From contig CP136065.1 of assembly GCA_032622095.1 (NCBI GenBank), positions 68,603,675 through 68,667,674 of the forward strand: a stretch of 64,000 nt of DNA, in the 5' to 3' direction. The notes beneath the pieces were generated by a model. The model worked only from the letters and a program-made list of their open reading frames with translations. It was not told the origin of the DNA and did no database searches. This DNA is from Siphonodentalium dalli. Its lineage: Eukaryota > Mollusca > Scaphopoda > Gadilida > Siphonodentaliidae. Shown here piece by piece: positions 34,440 to 47,581 of this stretch; the first letter of the stretch is position 1; every line of letters begins with the position of its first letter. The position numbers and the translations under genes were made by a program.

Positions 34440-36462
34440 TGTCTGTCTATCTGTCTGTATGTCTGTGTTCTATATAAATTCACAGGGGACCATCTAGATG
34501 GCACCAAACGGGTCTAACAGGGGTAGCTTTGTACGAGAAAGATAATGGTGCGGGTTAGAATTTTTTGTTGTCAGGGGAAGAAATGGGGGAGGTGCAGAAA
34601 TTTGTTCTGTCGCCGATTGCCACCAAACTTATATATAATCATCCCTATGATATGAGGAATCTAATGGTGTGGTTTAAATATGTCAAAAGTGGCACCGTTC
34701 GATTCAGGGATGCACGGAACGGGAGAGGGGCACCAAAATTTATCAAATAATTTTAGCGCCGATTTCCACCAAATTGATACACATTCTTCTCCATGATACA
34801 AAGAATCTAATTGTGGGATTTAAAGTGATATATTTACATACTAAGTGTTGTCGTCACTAAATCCAGCATTATGATTGGTCGGCGCCCACGTGGTTAGTTG
34901 CAATTATTTGAATGCGCAACAGCTAATAACTGCAAGCTCATAATAACATCGATACGTCATTTGGGTTTGGAAAGACGAACGCGTAATGTTTTGGGCGCAT
35001 TTGGATTCGCGCAGGATTGACTTAATAAATAATCGGGTTTCAATTGTTCCCGTTAACTTATGCCAAGGGTGCTATGGGATATTTTGGGCTGAATTTGTCA
35101 CGATACACTTTTCGATTTAAATACATTTACAGAAGTGGCTTTTTCGCTAAATGTATATAAATATAAGGATTAACTGTCATGTGGACTGTTTTTATGGAGA
35201 TGTAACCGTGAGGTAAGTGGTTATAACTTGTATGTAAAACCCTTCCGGTTTTACACAAGTTATGACCACTTACCTCACGGTTACATCTCCATAAAAACAG
35301 TCCACATGACAGTTAATCTTTATGTGAAACACTCCGGTGGGGTGATCAAATATAATTACAGAATAATCTTGTTCAAACTATTAATTTGTACAAATATCAT
35401 ATCCAAATTGACAACACACACCGTCATTCGTATATATTAATTAAATGCAGACTCCCGATGGCGAAATCGTGTTCGTTAGTTTATCGCTGATAGAAGCGTC
35501 CCGAATCGAGTAGTAAATATTTACAATTGAACGTAGTTCAGACTATGCTTTCTATGGAGTGGTATGGTCGATTTGCTTCAGATTTTCGGCAATGTTAGTA
35601 GAATGCAACCTTCATCCAGATGGCATAGCGGCTGCGTACTAACTTATCAGTTTCACGCACCCGAACAAGTCCATAATATGTCTTTAAGGATGCCAAATTG
35701 TGTCGTCTGGATGAGATATTTGGGGGGGGGTGGGCACTAAATTTTGATCAGAATTGGTTTAGTCGCCGATTGACACCAAACTTATACAAAATCATTCACG
35801 TGGAATGAGGAGTCTAATGGTGGGGCTTAAAGCTATCAAAAGTGGCGTCATTCGAGTCAGGGGTGCATTTATAGGGAGAGGGGCACCAAAATTGATAAAA
35901 AAAATAACTTTAGCGCCGATTTCCACCAAATTGGTACACATTCTTCTCAATGATACAAGAAATCTAATTGTGTGATATAAAGATGCCAAATTTGTGTCGT
36001 CTGGATGAGAGTTGGGCACTAAATTTGATAAGAATTGGTTTAGTCACCGATTGCCACCAAACTTATACAAAATCATCCACATGGTATGAGGAGTATAATG
36101 GTGTGTCTTAAAACTGTTAACAGTGGCGTCATTCGAGTCAGGGGTGCAATGAAAGGGAGAGGGGCACCAAAATTTATACACAATATTATTAGCGCCAATT
36201 TCCACCAAATTGATACACATTGTTATCCATGATACGAGGAATCAAGTCATAGGATTTAAAGACGCCATATTGGTGCTGTGCGTGTGATATGGTGTGGGGG
36301 TGGTCACTAAATTTGATATAAAAAAAATAGTCGCTGATTAGCACCAAACTTATAAATAATCATCTCCATGATATCAGGAGTCTAATTATGTGGTTTAAAG
36401 ATGTCAAAAGTGGTGCCATTCGAGTCAGTGGTCCACAGAGAGTGAGAGAGACACACAAATTG
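34440..36462. repeat. Diverged ~170-190-bp tandem repeats interrupted by a hairpin element
   Basis: Recurring motif GCCGATTTCCACCAAA(C/A)TT followed by an ATGATA..AGGAATCTAAT segment and AGGGAGAGGGGCACCAAAAT, spaced ~170-190 bp. More copies are at 49,560-52,530 and 54,560-55,130. The 34,771-36,462 part is tandemly duplicated (offset 1,692 bp), continuing at 36,463-37,150. No gene is seen. Confidence 0.7.
35168..35318. repeat. 151-bp near-perfect hairpin (copy 1)
   Basis: Starts GATTAACTGTCATGTGGAC and ends GTCCACATGACAGTTAATC. The two ~72-base arms pair almost perfectly around a very short loop near TTCCGG. Flanks are AT-rich (AAATATAAG). Confidence 0.95.
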
Positions 36463-36859
36463 ATACACATTCTTCTCCATGATACAAAGAATCTAATTGT
36501 GGGATTTAAAGTGAATTATTTACATACTAAGTGTTGTCGTCACTAAATCCAGCATTATGATTGGTCGGCGCCCACGTGGTTAGTTGCAATTATTTCTCGG
36601 TGAATGCGCAACAGCTAATAACTGCAAGCTCATAACAACATCGATACGTCATTTGGGTTTGGAAAGACGAACGCGTAATGTTTTGGGCGCATTTGGATTC
36701 GCGCAGGATTGACTTAATAAATAATCGGGTTTCAATTGTTCCTGTTAACTTATGCCAAGGGTGCTATGGGATATTTTGGGCTGAATTTGTCACGATACAC
36801 TTTTCGATTTAAATACATTTACAGCAGTGGCTTTTTCGCTAAAGGTATATAAATATAAG

Positions 36860-37010
36860 GATTAACTGTCATGTGGACTGTTTTTATGGAGATGTAACCG
36901 TGAGGTAAGTGGTTATAACTTGTATGTAAAACCCTTCCGGTTTTACACAAGTTATGACCACTTACCTCACGGTTACATCTTCATAAAAACAGTCCACATG
37001 ACAGTTAATC
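36860..37010. repeat. 151-bp near-perfect hairpin (copy 2)
   Basis: Copy carried by the 1,692-bp tandem duplication; one extra mismatch in the right arm (CATCTTCATAAAAAC). Confidence 0.95.
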
Positions 37011-37150
37011 CTTATGTGAAACACTCCGGTGGGGTGATCAAATATAATTACAGAATAATCTTGTTCAAACTATTAATTTGTACAAATATCATATCCAAAT
37101 TGACAACACACACCGTCATTCGTATATATTAATTAAATGCAGACTCCCGA

Positions 37151-38400
37151 TGGCGAAAAAGAGTGTACTTATCCATTTAGAACAGGCAACAATTCAGGCC
37201 TGTGAAGGAACAATGGGGGAAATCAAAGCCAAAAAGTGGGTGCATAAATGGAATTGTGTGCTTGGTGTAGTTCAATGGGGTGTATATAGATGGGAATTTT
37301 GAAGGTGGTAACCCCCTCCAAACGCGGACACCCTCTTTTGTCACGTACCTGGGTCGAGACTGTGTATAGCATCATTAACTCACGCTATTAACCATAACAT
37401 GTCATTACTGAAGTGAACAAATTGGCGTTCCGTATATAGTTATCTGAGTGCAAGAACATGCTTCGATAATTTGAGAATAAAACATTGTTTAAACGACGAA
37501 TTTATCAATGCGATTTGACCATGGAATCTTTCAATAAATAGATTAAAGATACGGGCGGCGTTGGCGGTGGGTATGCTGTCAAACTATTCAATATTCAACT
37601 CCTTCAAAAACCTCCATAAACAGAAGGAACAGTAAAATATAGACATACTTTGTTCTTATACCAATCAGAAAAATGGTATAAACAGGTTGTTATTGTCAAT
37701 TATTTTTCCGTTGTTATGTAAACAAAAGCAAAAATCGTTACGTTACCTGGCTTTTGTTTAGATCCGGATATGGTAAACATAAAGAGCGTTATTTGTTACT
37801 GTTTTCCTGATATGGAACTAATAAAGAGCGTTTATATCATTTGTGTGTGAATAACCAATATAACTGCGCTGTGTTATGTAAACAGAAGCACAACTACTGT
37901 AACACGAGCAGGCTCTTGTTTACGTACACCATCTTATGTATTGACGACAATATTCTATTTACGCGCTCATTATGTTTGGCATATGAACAAAACTATATAT
38001 ATTTTAATATTCCTTCTGTTGATGGCGATTTGAACAAATATGAATACTTCTGCAACAAACGCCACCCGTGCCTTTAATGCATAGCTGACTGCTATATATT
38101 TCATAGAATACATGTACTTTTGAGTGAAAAAACCTTATTGAAAGATTACCGGTCAAGATTACACTGGTGTAAATAGGGTTCGGAGTGACATCTGGCAGAT
38201 GCCGGGGGAATATACAGAAGAGAATAAAATAGACACTGGGCTCTGATTGGTCACTGAATATCCTCAAGTGTTTTTGCATAACAAATACATCACACCTCTT
38301 TCGTATGATTTCCCAGGTAAAATAGCAATTGGCACAGGAATGAACCATTTGTAGTGAAGTTTGAATTTTGTGGTGTGGTCTAAAATATGACATTATTTTT
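37151..38400. repeat. Diverged copy of 32,632-33,830
   Basis: Non-coding. Shares ACTTATCCATTTAGAACAGG, the TGGTTAACCATAACATGTC-like stretch and AATAAAGAGCGTTTAT motifs with 32.6-33.8 kb at moderate divergence. It joins block B at about 38,401. A 78-codon frame (37,841-38,077) has no recognisable features. Confidence 0.6.
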
Positions 38401-38606
38401 TTAGTGCGGTTGGTACACTAGTTGTGAAAATACAAGATTTAAAGGCGAATTCCCTGCTGGACGGTTATGATTGCTTTGCATAAAAGTTTCCCCAAATGTC
38501 AATATTTCAGATTTGAAGAAAATTTTGGACATACGATTTAAATTGCAAACAGTATATGCTAAAACCTTGGCGCTGAGGCCTATGGAAAACATTTACAATT
38601 GTGTAA
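38159..38606. mobile_element. TTACACTGGTGTAA-family MITE-like element
   Basis: Bounded by TTACACTGGTGTAA (38,159-38,172) and TTACAATTGTGTAA (38,593-38,606). The inner right half is what appears, truncated, as the innermost part of both arms of inverted repeat 1. Confidence 0.55.
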
Positions 38607-40422
38607 CCTAAAGGGCAAAATTTAGCTTTTTTGCAATGTTGATTCCTGCGAGTCACTTTAAAGTGTTTTGGTGCATTTTTCACAGCCTGGTCTTTCAGTC
38701 CACTGAATCTCTCATGCATGGTGTGGGAATTCTTGTTGCTGATATCTTCTTTCACGTACAATATCCAAACAAAAATAGTATTACCTTTTAATACAAATGC
38801 CAATTTCCAAGGTATTTTCCGAATTTTTCAATGTGATAATAGTCATATGATGATGGAAATGACCCATAACACGAGCAAGTTAATGATACACATAGTCATT
38901 GTTATAAGAGGCTAAACTAACAAGTATTTTGAATTTTATAGCCAGTGATGTACATATCTATATCATGAAAGTGTGTCATTGCCACTGGTGGGTATTGTTA
39001 TTTGAAGGTTAATAGCACTAAAACTGGGATACATTTAAGATAATGCTCCAGCGCTTTGAAGAGAGCATATATTTGTTCAACTAATTAAATATACACCGTG
39101 CACACCAGTTATCTTAGGTCATCCTTGCAGAACTGAAAATTTCATATTTTAGTTTTCCGTGTGCTGATAAAGCCATGTGCTTGATGCTCAGCTGATCAGA
39201 TCTAGACTCAATGACCTGACGTCACCAGAAGTTGTATCATGGAAAGAATCTTGTACAGTCTTCCATAGCTGATCCATGTTTGCAACACCAGACCCAAAAA
39301 CTGTGTGAAAATGGGAGCAGAACATGACTTGTGGGGGGTAATTATGTTTGTGTATGAATAATGTGTTAAATGGGGTGGGGTTAAGTTGTGTGTAATAAAC
39401 AAAGAGCCACAGAAGTGATTTCATTGAGGGGTAATTCTGAAGAAATGTAGGGAGCTACAATTTTTACGCGAAAAAGCGTGCTATCGCTTTAGGTTACACT
39501 GGTGTAAATATGGTTCGGAGTGACATCTATCAAGCTGACGCGGGAGTAATATATATATATAGTGCAGCGGCCAAACGCCAAAAGTTGTCGGGTATCCCTA
39601 CCCACGGTAGAACTAGTTGAAACTATTTTTTTTTTAAAGGAGAAATATATACTGTTGACGAAAATGATAGTGAAAAAATAACTGTATTGGTGGGGGCTAA
39701 TACCCACCAGTGACTTTTTCCAGAAATGAACGATTTTGGTAATGCGAGCCCTGCGGCCATGTCCTAACCTATTTGCCCACATTGTTGGTGTTAAAATTAC
39801 TACATCATACCATATTTCTACCTGATATGCAAAAAATGTTGGTTAATTTAGATGTTCCTGCCATTTGGAGCCGTAATAATTATCCTTTATCTTTCGTTGT
39901 GCGAAAGATGTCTATTGGCATTTAAGTCTCAGTTACCATGTGCGGGGTCATTGTCGTAATATTCACTGGTATACACTCTCTGCATATGTCTCAATTGATT
40001 TTATATAATCACTAAAATATGGGCGCACATAATACGACTCATAAGAGTAGATATTAATGTCGCCGTTGGATACAATCTTGATTACTCTGGCTGGTGTCAC
40101 AGGTGTGTAACCTGATTCGACTCCTGGATCTATATATCTATCTATCCATCTATCTGGATCAGTTATTCGTTCGGGATATAATCTTGATTACTGGGTGTCA
40201 AGGTGTGTAACCTCATTCGACCATTGGATCAGTTATCCATTCGGAATCCAATATTGGGTACGCCTATATTTTTGATTGGAGGACCATTCATTGAACACGC
40301 TTACACGTATATTTATTTGATTGCATTTGTTGTACTTCCATTGTTGGCTATATAAGGCGAGTCGTACAACCGTTAATTGAAGATAACATAACACTTTAAT
40401 CCACGTAAAGGGGATCTAACCG

Positions 40423-40701
40423 CCTAAACATATTATCATTCACTGCAATCACCCTGCTTTAAGGGAGTGTCGAAACAACATGTGGTACGAGATGATTGAC
40501 GAATTTGGAATATTGTTTTCTCTTTGGGCAAATGAACTGGACGACGAAGAGCTCTTCCTATTACATTTAACCAACCTGCCAGTTGAACTATTCTCTTTCA
40601 TTGAAGATCCAATGTATTATGTTTCTTTCATTGTTGGCCATACACACAAGTTGTGGCAAACCTACGTGTTTTTGTGCAGGTTTCTGACGGCGACTGACTA
40701 A
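40423..40701 (+). pseudogene. LINE ORF2 C-terminal fragment
   Basis: The frame is open from the insertion point, reads PKHIIIHCNHPALRECR and then an acidic/hydrophobic tail, and stops at 40,699-40,701. The H-x3-HC-x7-C-like pattern matches the C-terminal histidine/cysteine motif seen after the RT of CR1-like and related LINEs. An internal ATG at 40,480 is not a true start. The upstream RT is missing because of 5' truncation. Confidence 0.6.
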
Positions 40702-41069
40702 TTGTCATGTAATGCTGTGTTTATCCAGAGAGCGGAGGTGGTGTTCGTTGACGCTTGGCCGACAAAGGTAGGCCTTGTGTTGACACACTCCATCGTTTGC
40801 TCTCTTGGTGGGGGCATTCGCTTTGGTATGCAATTGTACGTGTGTTATGCATTCAAACCAGTCTATCGTATATGTAATGCGCGGTTGCAATCAAGATCTA
40901 ATTTATGTTTGCAAAATGAAGTCTATGTTGGCAGCTATACACTGAATCAAATGTTTAGATAGCTTGACCACGTACATTTATGCTATTCTATTACTTATAT
41001 ATCCAATTGCCTGTGACACTGCATGTATTATATTTGTTCTTGCATGTGACATTATGTGGGCATGCGCCA

Positions 41070-41335
41070 GTCTGTTGTCTGCCTAGATACTCGTGTATGT
41101 GTGCCGTCGTCTGTGGGTGCATATGTATCACTATACATGTATGCGTGCGTGTCTGCTCGTGTGAGGTTGGTGAGTGAGAGAGAGACAGGTGGTGTGTGTG
41201 CCTGTGTGCGAGTATGCGTGTTCGTGCGTATGTATAACTATGAATGTATGCGAGTGTTTATGCATGCTGAATGGGGTGTGTGTGTGAGGGTGAGGGTGTG
41301 CGTGTGCGTGTGTGTATGCGTGTGATCGTTGGTGG
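41070..41335. repeat. GT/TG-rich low-complexity tract
   Basis: Degenerate (TG)n with GTGCGTGT and GAGAGAGA parts inside the LINE 3'UTR. Frames across it are not genes. Confidence 0.85.
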
Positions 41336-41545
41336 TAAATGGTAAATGTGTGCGATGGTTGAGCTGTTTAAGGCGTATGATTGGGAGTGTACGTGGATCA
41401 GCTTTGTATATACGTTACTTATCATTTACCCCAACTGTTTGTAAACCTACATATTCTTCTTATTGAACTGTATATATATGTTCTTGTGTAATACTATATA
41501 TTATACTCTCCCACGAGGAGGACAATAAAGATATATATATATAAA

Positions 41546-43993
41546 CTGACGCGTGTAAACGGAGTGAGGGGGTTAACGTCCGCTTCCCGGGACGAAGTCG
41601 TCGTCGGGGATCTAGCTTTCTCGCATAACAGCAATACGCACACGATTAGATAGATTTAATTTAATTTAATTCTTTATTTATTTAATGAGGATTGGCCACA
41701 GCCCCTGGCCACTCGGGCTTCTCCTCGAACATAATAATGGCGAAAACATTTACAATGAAAACAATAAAAGAAAAATATAAACAAATAGTGGAGGATATAG
41801 GATATAGAAAGATGGTAGAGAAAGAAAGTAAAGAATATAGTATGGCTGGTAATAGACTGCGCATTTGGTGACTATCGAATTTACTAACGGTAAAATATAT
41901 GGTTGTTTGGGCAATTTAGTTCGAAAGTATATATAATTTATGGACTATTTATTCTTAGATATTCGTTAATATAGTCGAATACAAAGTCAAACAACTTTGA
42001 GTTTTCAGTCACATTTAAGTCGGGAGATCCATTCATAGAAATTTAATTGTGTATTCAGGACATATCTCAACAAAGTTTTCAAATTTAATTTTCGGGCAAA
42101 TAATTTTCCGACTTGTTGATAGAGCTTAATCCGAGCAGCAGAATAAGTACCCAACAAAGCCCGACCACCCAATAGGAGAATGTGACTTGTGTGTGACCAA
42201 AGTTGATCACTTGTGGTGATATAAATTATTTCACACAGATATCCGTTTTAATCAAAATACGTTCTATATACAGTTATAACCCTTTCGATTAACTCAGGTT
42301 ACTCATTTCGAGATATAATCATCACATCGATTGGCACCTGTCACTGCTAATGAATAGCAATCGCTATCTAATCGTGAACCCTTATTAAGTATATTTCGCT
42401 ATCTCATTGTAAGCGTATTATGTGCTCGTAACTGTACCAACAAAATAACATAATATATTAATATTTTATCTCCCATAAAGACACTGAGTTAAAGGTACTC
42501 AATCCGATCAGACGCTTCTAAATTATGAAGATGGTAACTCTAAAATCAAGTGGTTATTATTACCACTATATTTTATAGTTATCCATCATCGATATCTAAT
42601 CACTCTGAATCACACCCATATTATATTATTTGTATTAGTATAGAACCTCGATCGTTGTGTTGTACTTAATGCGAGGTCTAATACCTCGATTTCAGGATTT
42701 CCATGACCTAGCTATTGCATGCACGTGGATTGAAATTTCTCTGAATGTATTAAATAATTGACCAAAATTCTTAATTTGTATGTAATTAAAGTAAACATTA
42801 TAAATAAGACATCTTAAACAGGTCTGGGTGAACGTTAACCACCTATCGATCTATAATAGCCCGATCGGGCTAAAATAGACCGATCGGTCTTTCACCTCGA
42901 GTGAAAGTGCTTATTTCGTCAAAGTATGTCTATATAGAGTTATCACCCTTCCAATTAACTCGGGATACTTATTTCGAAATGTAATCCTAACATCCTAACC
43001 ACTATCTAATCATGAACCCCGAATTTCTCTATTTAACTACGTGCGTATATTAGGTGTCCAATGCAACGCCACCACCAACGCACAACGAACCCAACCCAAC
43101 GGACTCATATAAACACTCCTTGATCCTTAAGTGGGTTAATTTTCATATTATTAGTAATGAGAACAAATAACTCGTTCGTGAATTAATGATATTTATTTCT
43201 AAAACGTTCAAAAGATGGTATATGTAATGACAAACAAGTGTGGACCAGCCACGCGTTAATTAACATGAGACAAAACATAATTACGCATGCATCAGACCAG
43301 AGTCATATTGTCATAGACAAATGTTCAACTTTCAAGTTAGTAATACAAAAATAAAAAACAGGTCAAGCACATCCTGATTTCAACTATCGCAGTTATATTA
43401 AACTATTATAGTTGAAGTTGAGGGTGATAAATCCACTATTTCCCAGTTTTTATGGAAACTTTTGGATCGAACATCCAGTACAGCCAAATTGCACTCTCAG
43501 AAATTTTACTGCAAATGAACACTCTCCAGATAAAATTCGTATAGAAAACCATATATATATATGTATATATATGCTGTTTGCGCCTGCTTACTTTAGATAA
43601 TAAACGACACAAGCGTGCATTTCTAAATCCAATCGCTGTTCGTGATCATATTTAGATCGTGTCGCTATCGTTTTAGGCGATAAGTGAGACAGGATTCACT
43701 GGAAGAATGAACGACTCAACGCAAATTATGTATCAATGTGCGCAAAATATCAGCGTTTGATGCCAACATCAAAAAGAACATTATCAAGAATTCATTCGGT
43801 CGGTGAAGATTACAGGAGAACGTCAGGTATGTGTATACGTGCATGTATGCTGATCACTTATTATTATTATACGATTACCTCTACAAATGTTTCGGAGTTT
43901 CCACCAATCTAAATATAACTGTTATTCAATTATTTCCACCATGACTCTGGTCCTGACACACGCGTTATGAATCACATTATATATACACGGGAA
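41546..43993. repeat. Non-coding block B sequence downstream of gene copy B
   Basis: Equivalent of 15,262-17,862. It carries the retroelement tail (minus strand, about 41,645-41,890) and a TAGCCCGATCGGGC palindrome near 42,857. No gene is seen. Confidence 0.6.
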
Positions 43994-45521
43994 CTAATCT
44001 TCTCGCCAGAATCTTCTTACATGAAAGGCGGGTCTAACGACATTGGTGGTCTGAACCGGAACAGATCTCAGGAGGTTAACGCTGTTGAAGGTACTGACTG
44101 GTCGAACGAATCTTGGACGTCGAACGAATCTTGTAGGTCGAACGAATCTTGTAGGTCGAACGAATCTTGTTGGTCGAACGAATCGTGTACCCATGTATGG
44201 CATTCTGACCAATGGCTCATCGACATGCCTGAATCGATCTCCAACAATCGCACCACTGTATGAAGCAGGGGCACCGAATTGTTGACCAAAAGTGGCAGGT
44301 TCATCGAATGCGAATTGGTTGCCGGTGTAGAACTGACGATCTGAGTCGATGCTGAGCTGATGATCTGTATAGACGTGTGTAGATGGCATGACGTCTTGAA
44401 CACCCAAGCTTGGATATCCCGTATGACTGACTAAAACCGATCTGCTATCTGCATGGCATACTGAAATAATATATATATGTGGGAACATTACATGTGTATA
44501 TATATGAATATGAGTATTTCCTTTATATCACGATGTATGCTTTATGAGAATTACACTACTGATATATTATGTAAGTTTTTTGTTCAACACGTTTGAAGTG
44601 TGGACGTTTTGTACCCGTATTATTATTAATCACATACAACGAGTTATTTTTGTTCTGCACCCAATGTCCGTGATATTTTGTTTTATTACATTAGTATACA
44701 TGCAGAGCGCGTGTACGTCCAGTTTAAAACTACTAATTAACTTAGTTAAGATAATAATTGTTTTTAGAATTTAGCAGTATAGCGAAAAACATTTGTCTTG
44801 TACGATATGGGTTAATAAATGGGCAGGGCAATTGGAGTTGTTTATCGAACACATGACAGTGAAGGCCAATCAGAGATATGTCTCTGATCCCTAGTGTCAC
44901 GTGTTCAGAGCGAGTCGTCACTTTCCAGCGTACAGCGGTCGGCTCATCAAGTTTCTAAAATATGATATATAATTTACAGTATATTCTTTGTAAAGTTTTT
45001 GAAATTACATCATGAAAATTTGTTTCTAAGTATGAATTTTGTTTTAGTTACCATATTCATTTTATATGCATCTGTTCGTTGTTATTCTAGTACCATACCG
45101 TTTTCTACAAACTTGCGAGTGTTTGAACGTACTCTTAGTATACACAAGATATAAATAGTTTATAAATGAATAGACCAAATTTCATGTCTTATATGGAAGC
45201 TGGCAAGTAATATATTTAATTTGAGACCAACCGATATACCAGTTGTTCAAACGCACATTTTCAATTACGTGAGATTTACAAAAGTTGTTAATGGCCTTCA
45301 TTGTGCGTGTATTTAGCGAATTGTCACAGTTTTAGGAAGCGGAGTATTACACACACGAGGCCCCTGTGAATAGCCATAAAGACCAGCCAAGATTTGGCTA
45401 CTTTCTCCCCCACAATAGTGGACTACCCCTGAGCAGGTAAAGAGATTCGAAGATTGTACTCACGTTGATCATTTAGTGCCACGAATACACAGGCTACCAA
45501 CGTTACGAAGAATCGACCCAT
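43994..45521 (-). CDS. Secreted repeat protein, copy B (two coding exons)
   Basis: Coding exon 1 is 45,464-45,521 and encodes the same signal peptide as copy A, ending at donor GTGAGT. Coding exon 2 is 43,994-44,460 after acceptor TTTCAG. It has the same 174-residue length and the same stop as copy A. Differences from A are few: the third heptad reads RFVRPT rather than RFVRHT, MNLPLL replaces MNLQLL in an alternative frame, and a few single changes lie in the acidic middle. Both copies are open, with splice sites intact, and should give nearly identical secreted, Arg/Phe-rich repeat proteins. Function unknown. Confidence 0.8.
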
Positions 45522-46412
45522 TTTGTTTCTTTTTTCTGAAAAGAGATAAAGGCATACATTTTCAAAGCACAAGCTTCTAAAGTTATATGAAGAGTAGAGC
45601 AATTTTTTTTTCTGAAAAGCCATAAAAACATACCGAATTGTTCTGTCATTAAAACAACATATTCGTTCACGGACGGTAAAAGCTAATTGGCGCCTATTTG
45701 TGAAATGTATCTTTTTAATGAATATAAAAAGCCGCTTGGTCGCCCCTCCACCGGAAAAAGGTGCATTTTGTGCCCGTATTTTTTTAGAAGAGAAAAAATA
45801 AATTAAAATTCTGGGAACAATCATTGAATTTGCTTCCAACTGTATGATTTAACACACCTAGTTATATTTGATTGCACATCAAAGTAATTTTAAGTATAAA
45901 ATGTGTATATCGCTCTTAGAAATTGTTGAACCGGACCAAAATATTAAATCTAGATATTCATGTGATTATCCACAAACAAAATATTAAATCAATCGAACAC
46001 CAAATATAAACAATGAACATATTCTGAATTTCTGAGTTAACAAAAACGGACATGTCGCTAACATTGTTCATAGAATTAAACCCACGTGAGTATCTTATTC
46101 GCAATAGATTTATCAACATGACATACATGTAGCTCTGTCAGTAATTATATTAAAAAGTTATCATTCGGGCAGCAAGTGTTACAGACGGACTGACACCGCC
46201 GCTCATTTATATACCGGTGGTCCCCTGAAAACTTTGTTCAGGCTACAAGAACATCAGACAACAATTATATGCGGAAAGGTACAAACATAATTAGAAATGA
46301 CGTGACAGAAAATAAAACACGATCATATGTGTTATAGTACAGACTGGTGTGAAATTAAATGTATAATTCATAGTTTCCACACTCAATACAATATGATTGC
46401 AATATGACTTAC

Positions 46413-46470
46413 CTTTACCAGTGCAGCACACAACCGAATGCTGCCTTTTGCGTTTCTGTCGGTTATATAT
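46413..46470 (-). promoter_or_regulatory. TATA promoter and short 5'UTR exon of copy B
   Basis: TATA box at 46,463-46,470 and donor GTAAGT after base 46,413; same layout as copy A. The conserved CCCCTGTCCAT is at about 46,526-46,537. Confidence 0.7.
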
Positions 46471-46539
46471 CGAGGTGTTCATGCAGGGTGTGCGTAACAA
46501 GTCAAAAGTATTATTTCATCGCCCGTCCCCTGTCCATTG

Positions 46540-47575
46540 TATATATGTTATGTCATAACATGACGCATACCTCTGTTTAAACAATAGCGAGTTTGCCATT
46601 TAAAATTGATACGGGTACGCGTTTTGTAATAGCTAACTACTTTATGGGTAGAATTAAGCACATCGACTGGTAATGTACATGTATGGTGAACCAACTGCAA
46701 CAATACTGTTTTATGATATAGAGCAATTATTATTCGCATTCGCTTTATTGGTCGACGTTATTCTTACCGTTATGGGTTGTTGGAAAATTGCTTTAGATTA
46801 GATGGGCCTCTGGAAAATCATTTGCATTCTTCATGGGACGCGGTGACAGTGGGAAGGGGTTGATGTCTTTGACCTAGTTTGGTAACATTTTCATCAATTG
46901 GATTTCATAAATTATTTCACAGACCGATCGAGTTTTGACTAAAACAGTTGGTATTTTCAGACTGGGAAAATAGGTTATGATGGCTCAAATATTAAATTAC
47001 GTTAGTTTAATTTTTTAACCAATATTCGGTGTAAAAGTGTTGTTTTTAAACACAGGTCCAAGAATGTCCTACATGTACTTTCAGTCAAGTCAGATATAAG
47101 ACCGAATTTGACCCTTATATTAGTTGAGGAATATTTAGTTGAAATTGGGTTGGAGTCTTTCAACAGATCGAAGGGTCGGGCAAGTAAATATGTATGCAAA
47201 CAATTGGGATTTGTTTCTGGATCTAAACCCGGAGGTAGATTAAAAGTTAAACTTGTTAACGAAAAAGGGTGTTAGTATGGTAGTCTGTTCGTTGTATGGG
47301 TTGAATAAAAAGCGTTTGCTTGACTTCTGTGAGAAACATAGAAAACAGCCGAAATTCGCTCTAACGATGGTAATATTTTGCAGAGTATTTCGTGTCCACA
47401 TCGACCTATATTACCTTCACTACAATATACACCAGTATTGTGGTTTAAATGCGCCATGTCCCTCCAAATGGTAAAATATCTATTAAAATGAGAAATTAGT
47501 CTCCACCCACATCCGATAAAATAACTAAACGGTTGTATTAAAAAGTGTACCACATGTAAACGTCCACGATATAAC
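46540..47575. other. Upstream flank of copy B; nothing recognised
   Basis: Near-identical to 20,440-21,477 with no gene recognised. It runs uninterrupted into the empty insertion site. Confidence 0.5.
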
Positions 47576-47581
47576 GATGTC
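47576..47581. other. Empty target site of the palindromic element
   Basis: Single GATGTC between ATAAC and CATATATAAAGGG, the exact pre-insertion form of 21,478-31,983. Confidence 0.9.

Larger units (their letters stand above)
10739..36462 (+). repeat. Block A of a large direct duplication
   Basis: Block A matches block B (38,420-51,540) in the same orientation and order over its whole length, including gene, promoter and flanks. Relative to B it contains the foldback element (12,024-14,534), ~140 bp near 16,235-16,375, the palindromic element (21,484-31,977) and ~510 bp at 33,024-33,535. It lacks the LINE insert at 40,423-41,545. A local tandem duplication follows in A (34,771-36,462 and 36,463-37,150). 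Confidence 0.9.
40423..41545 (+). mobile_element. 5'-truncated LINE insertion specific to block B
   Basis: Inserted in GGGGATCTAACCG with loss of TGATGAT from the target (compare 15,236-15,265). The left part (40,423-40,701) is an open C-terminal RT fragment and the right part is a GT-rich 3'UTR. It ends CCCACGAGGAGGACAATAAAG followed by (AT)n at 41,530-41,542. A 5'-truncated copy with an AT-rich tail is typical of LINE retrotransposition. Confidence 0.7.

Noticed and set aside
41056-41325. Cys/Val-rich frame in a GT tract
   Set aside because: Low-complexity (TG)n translation within a LINE 3'UTR.
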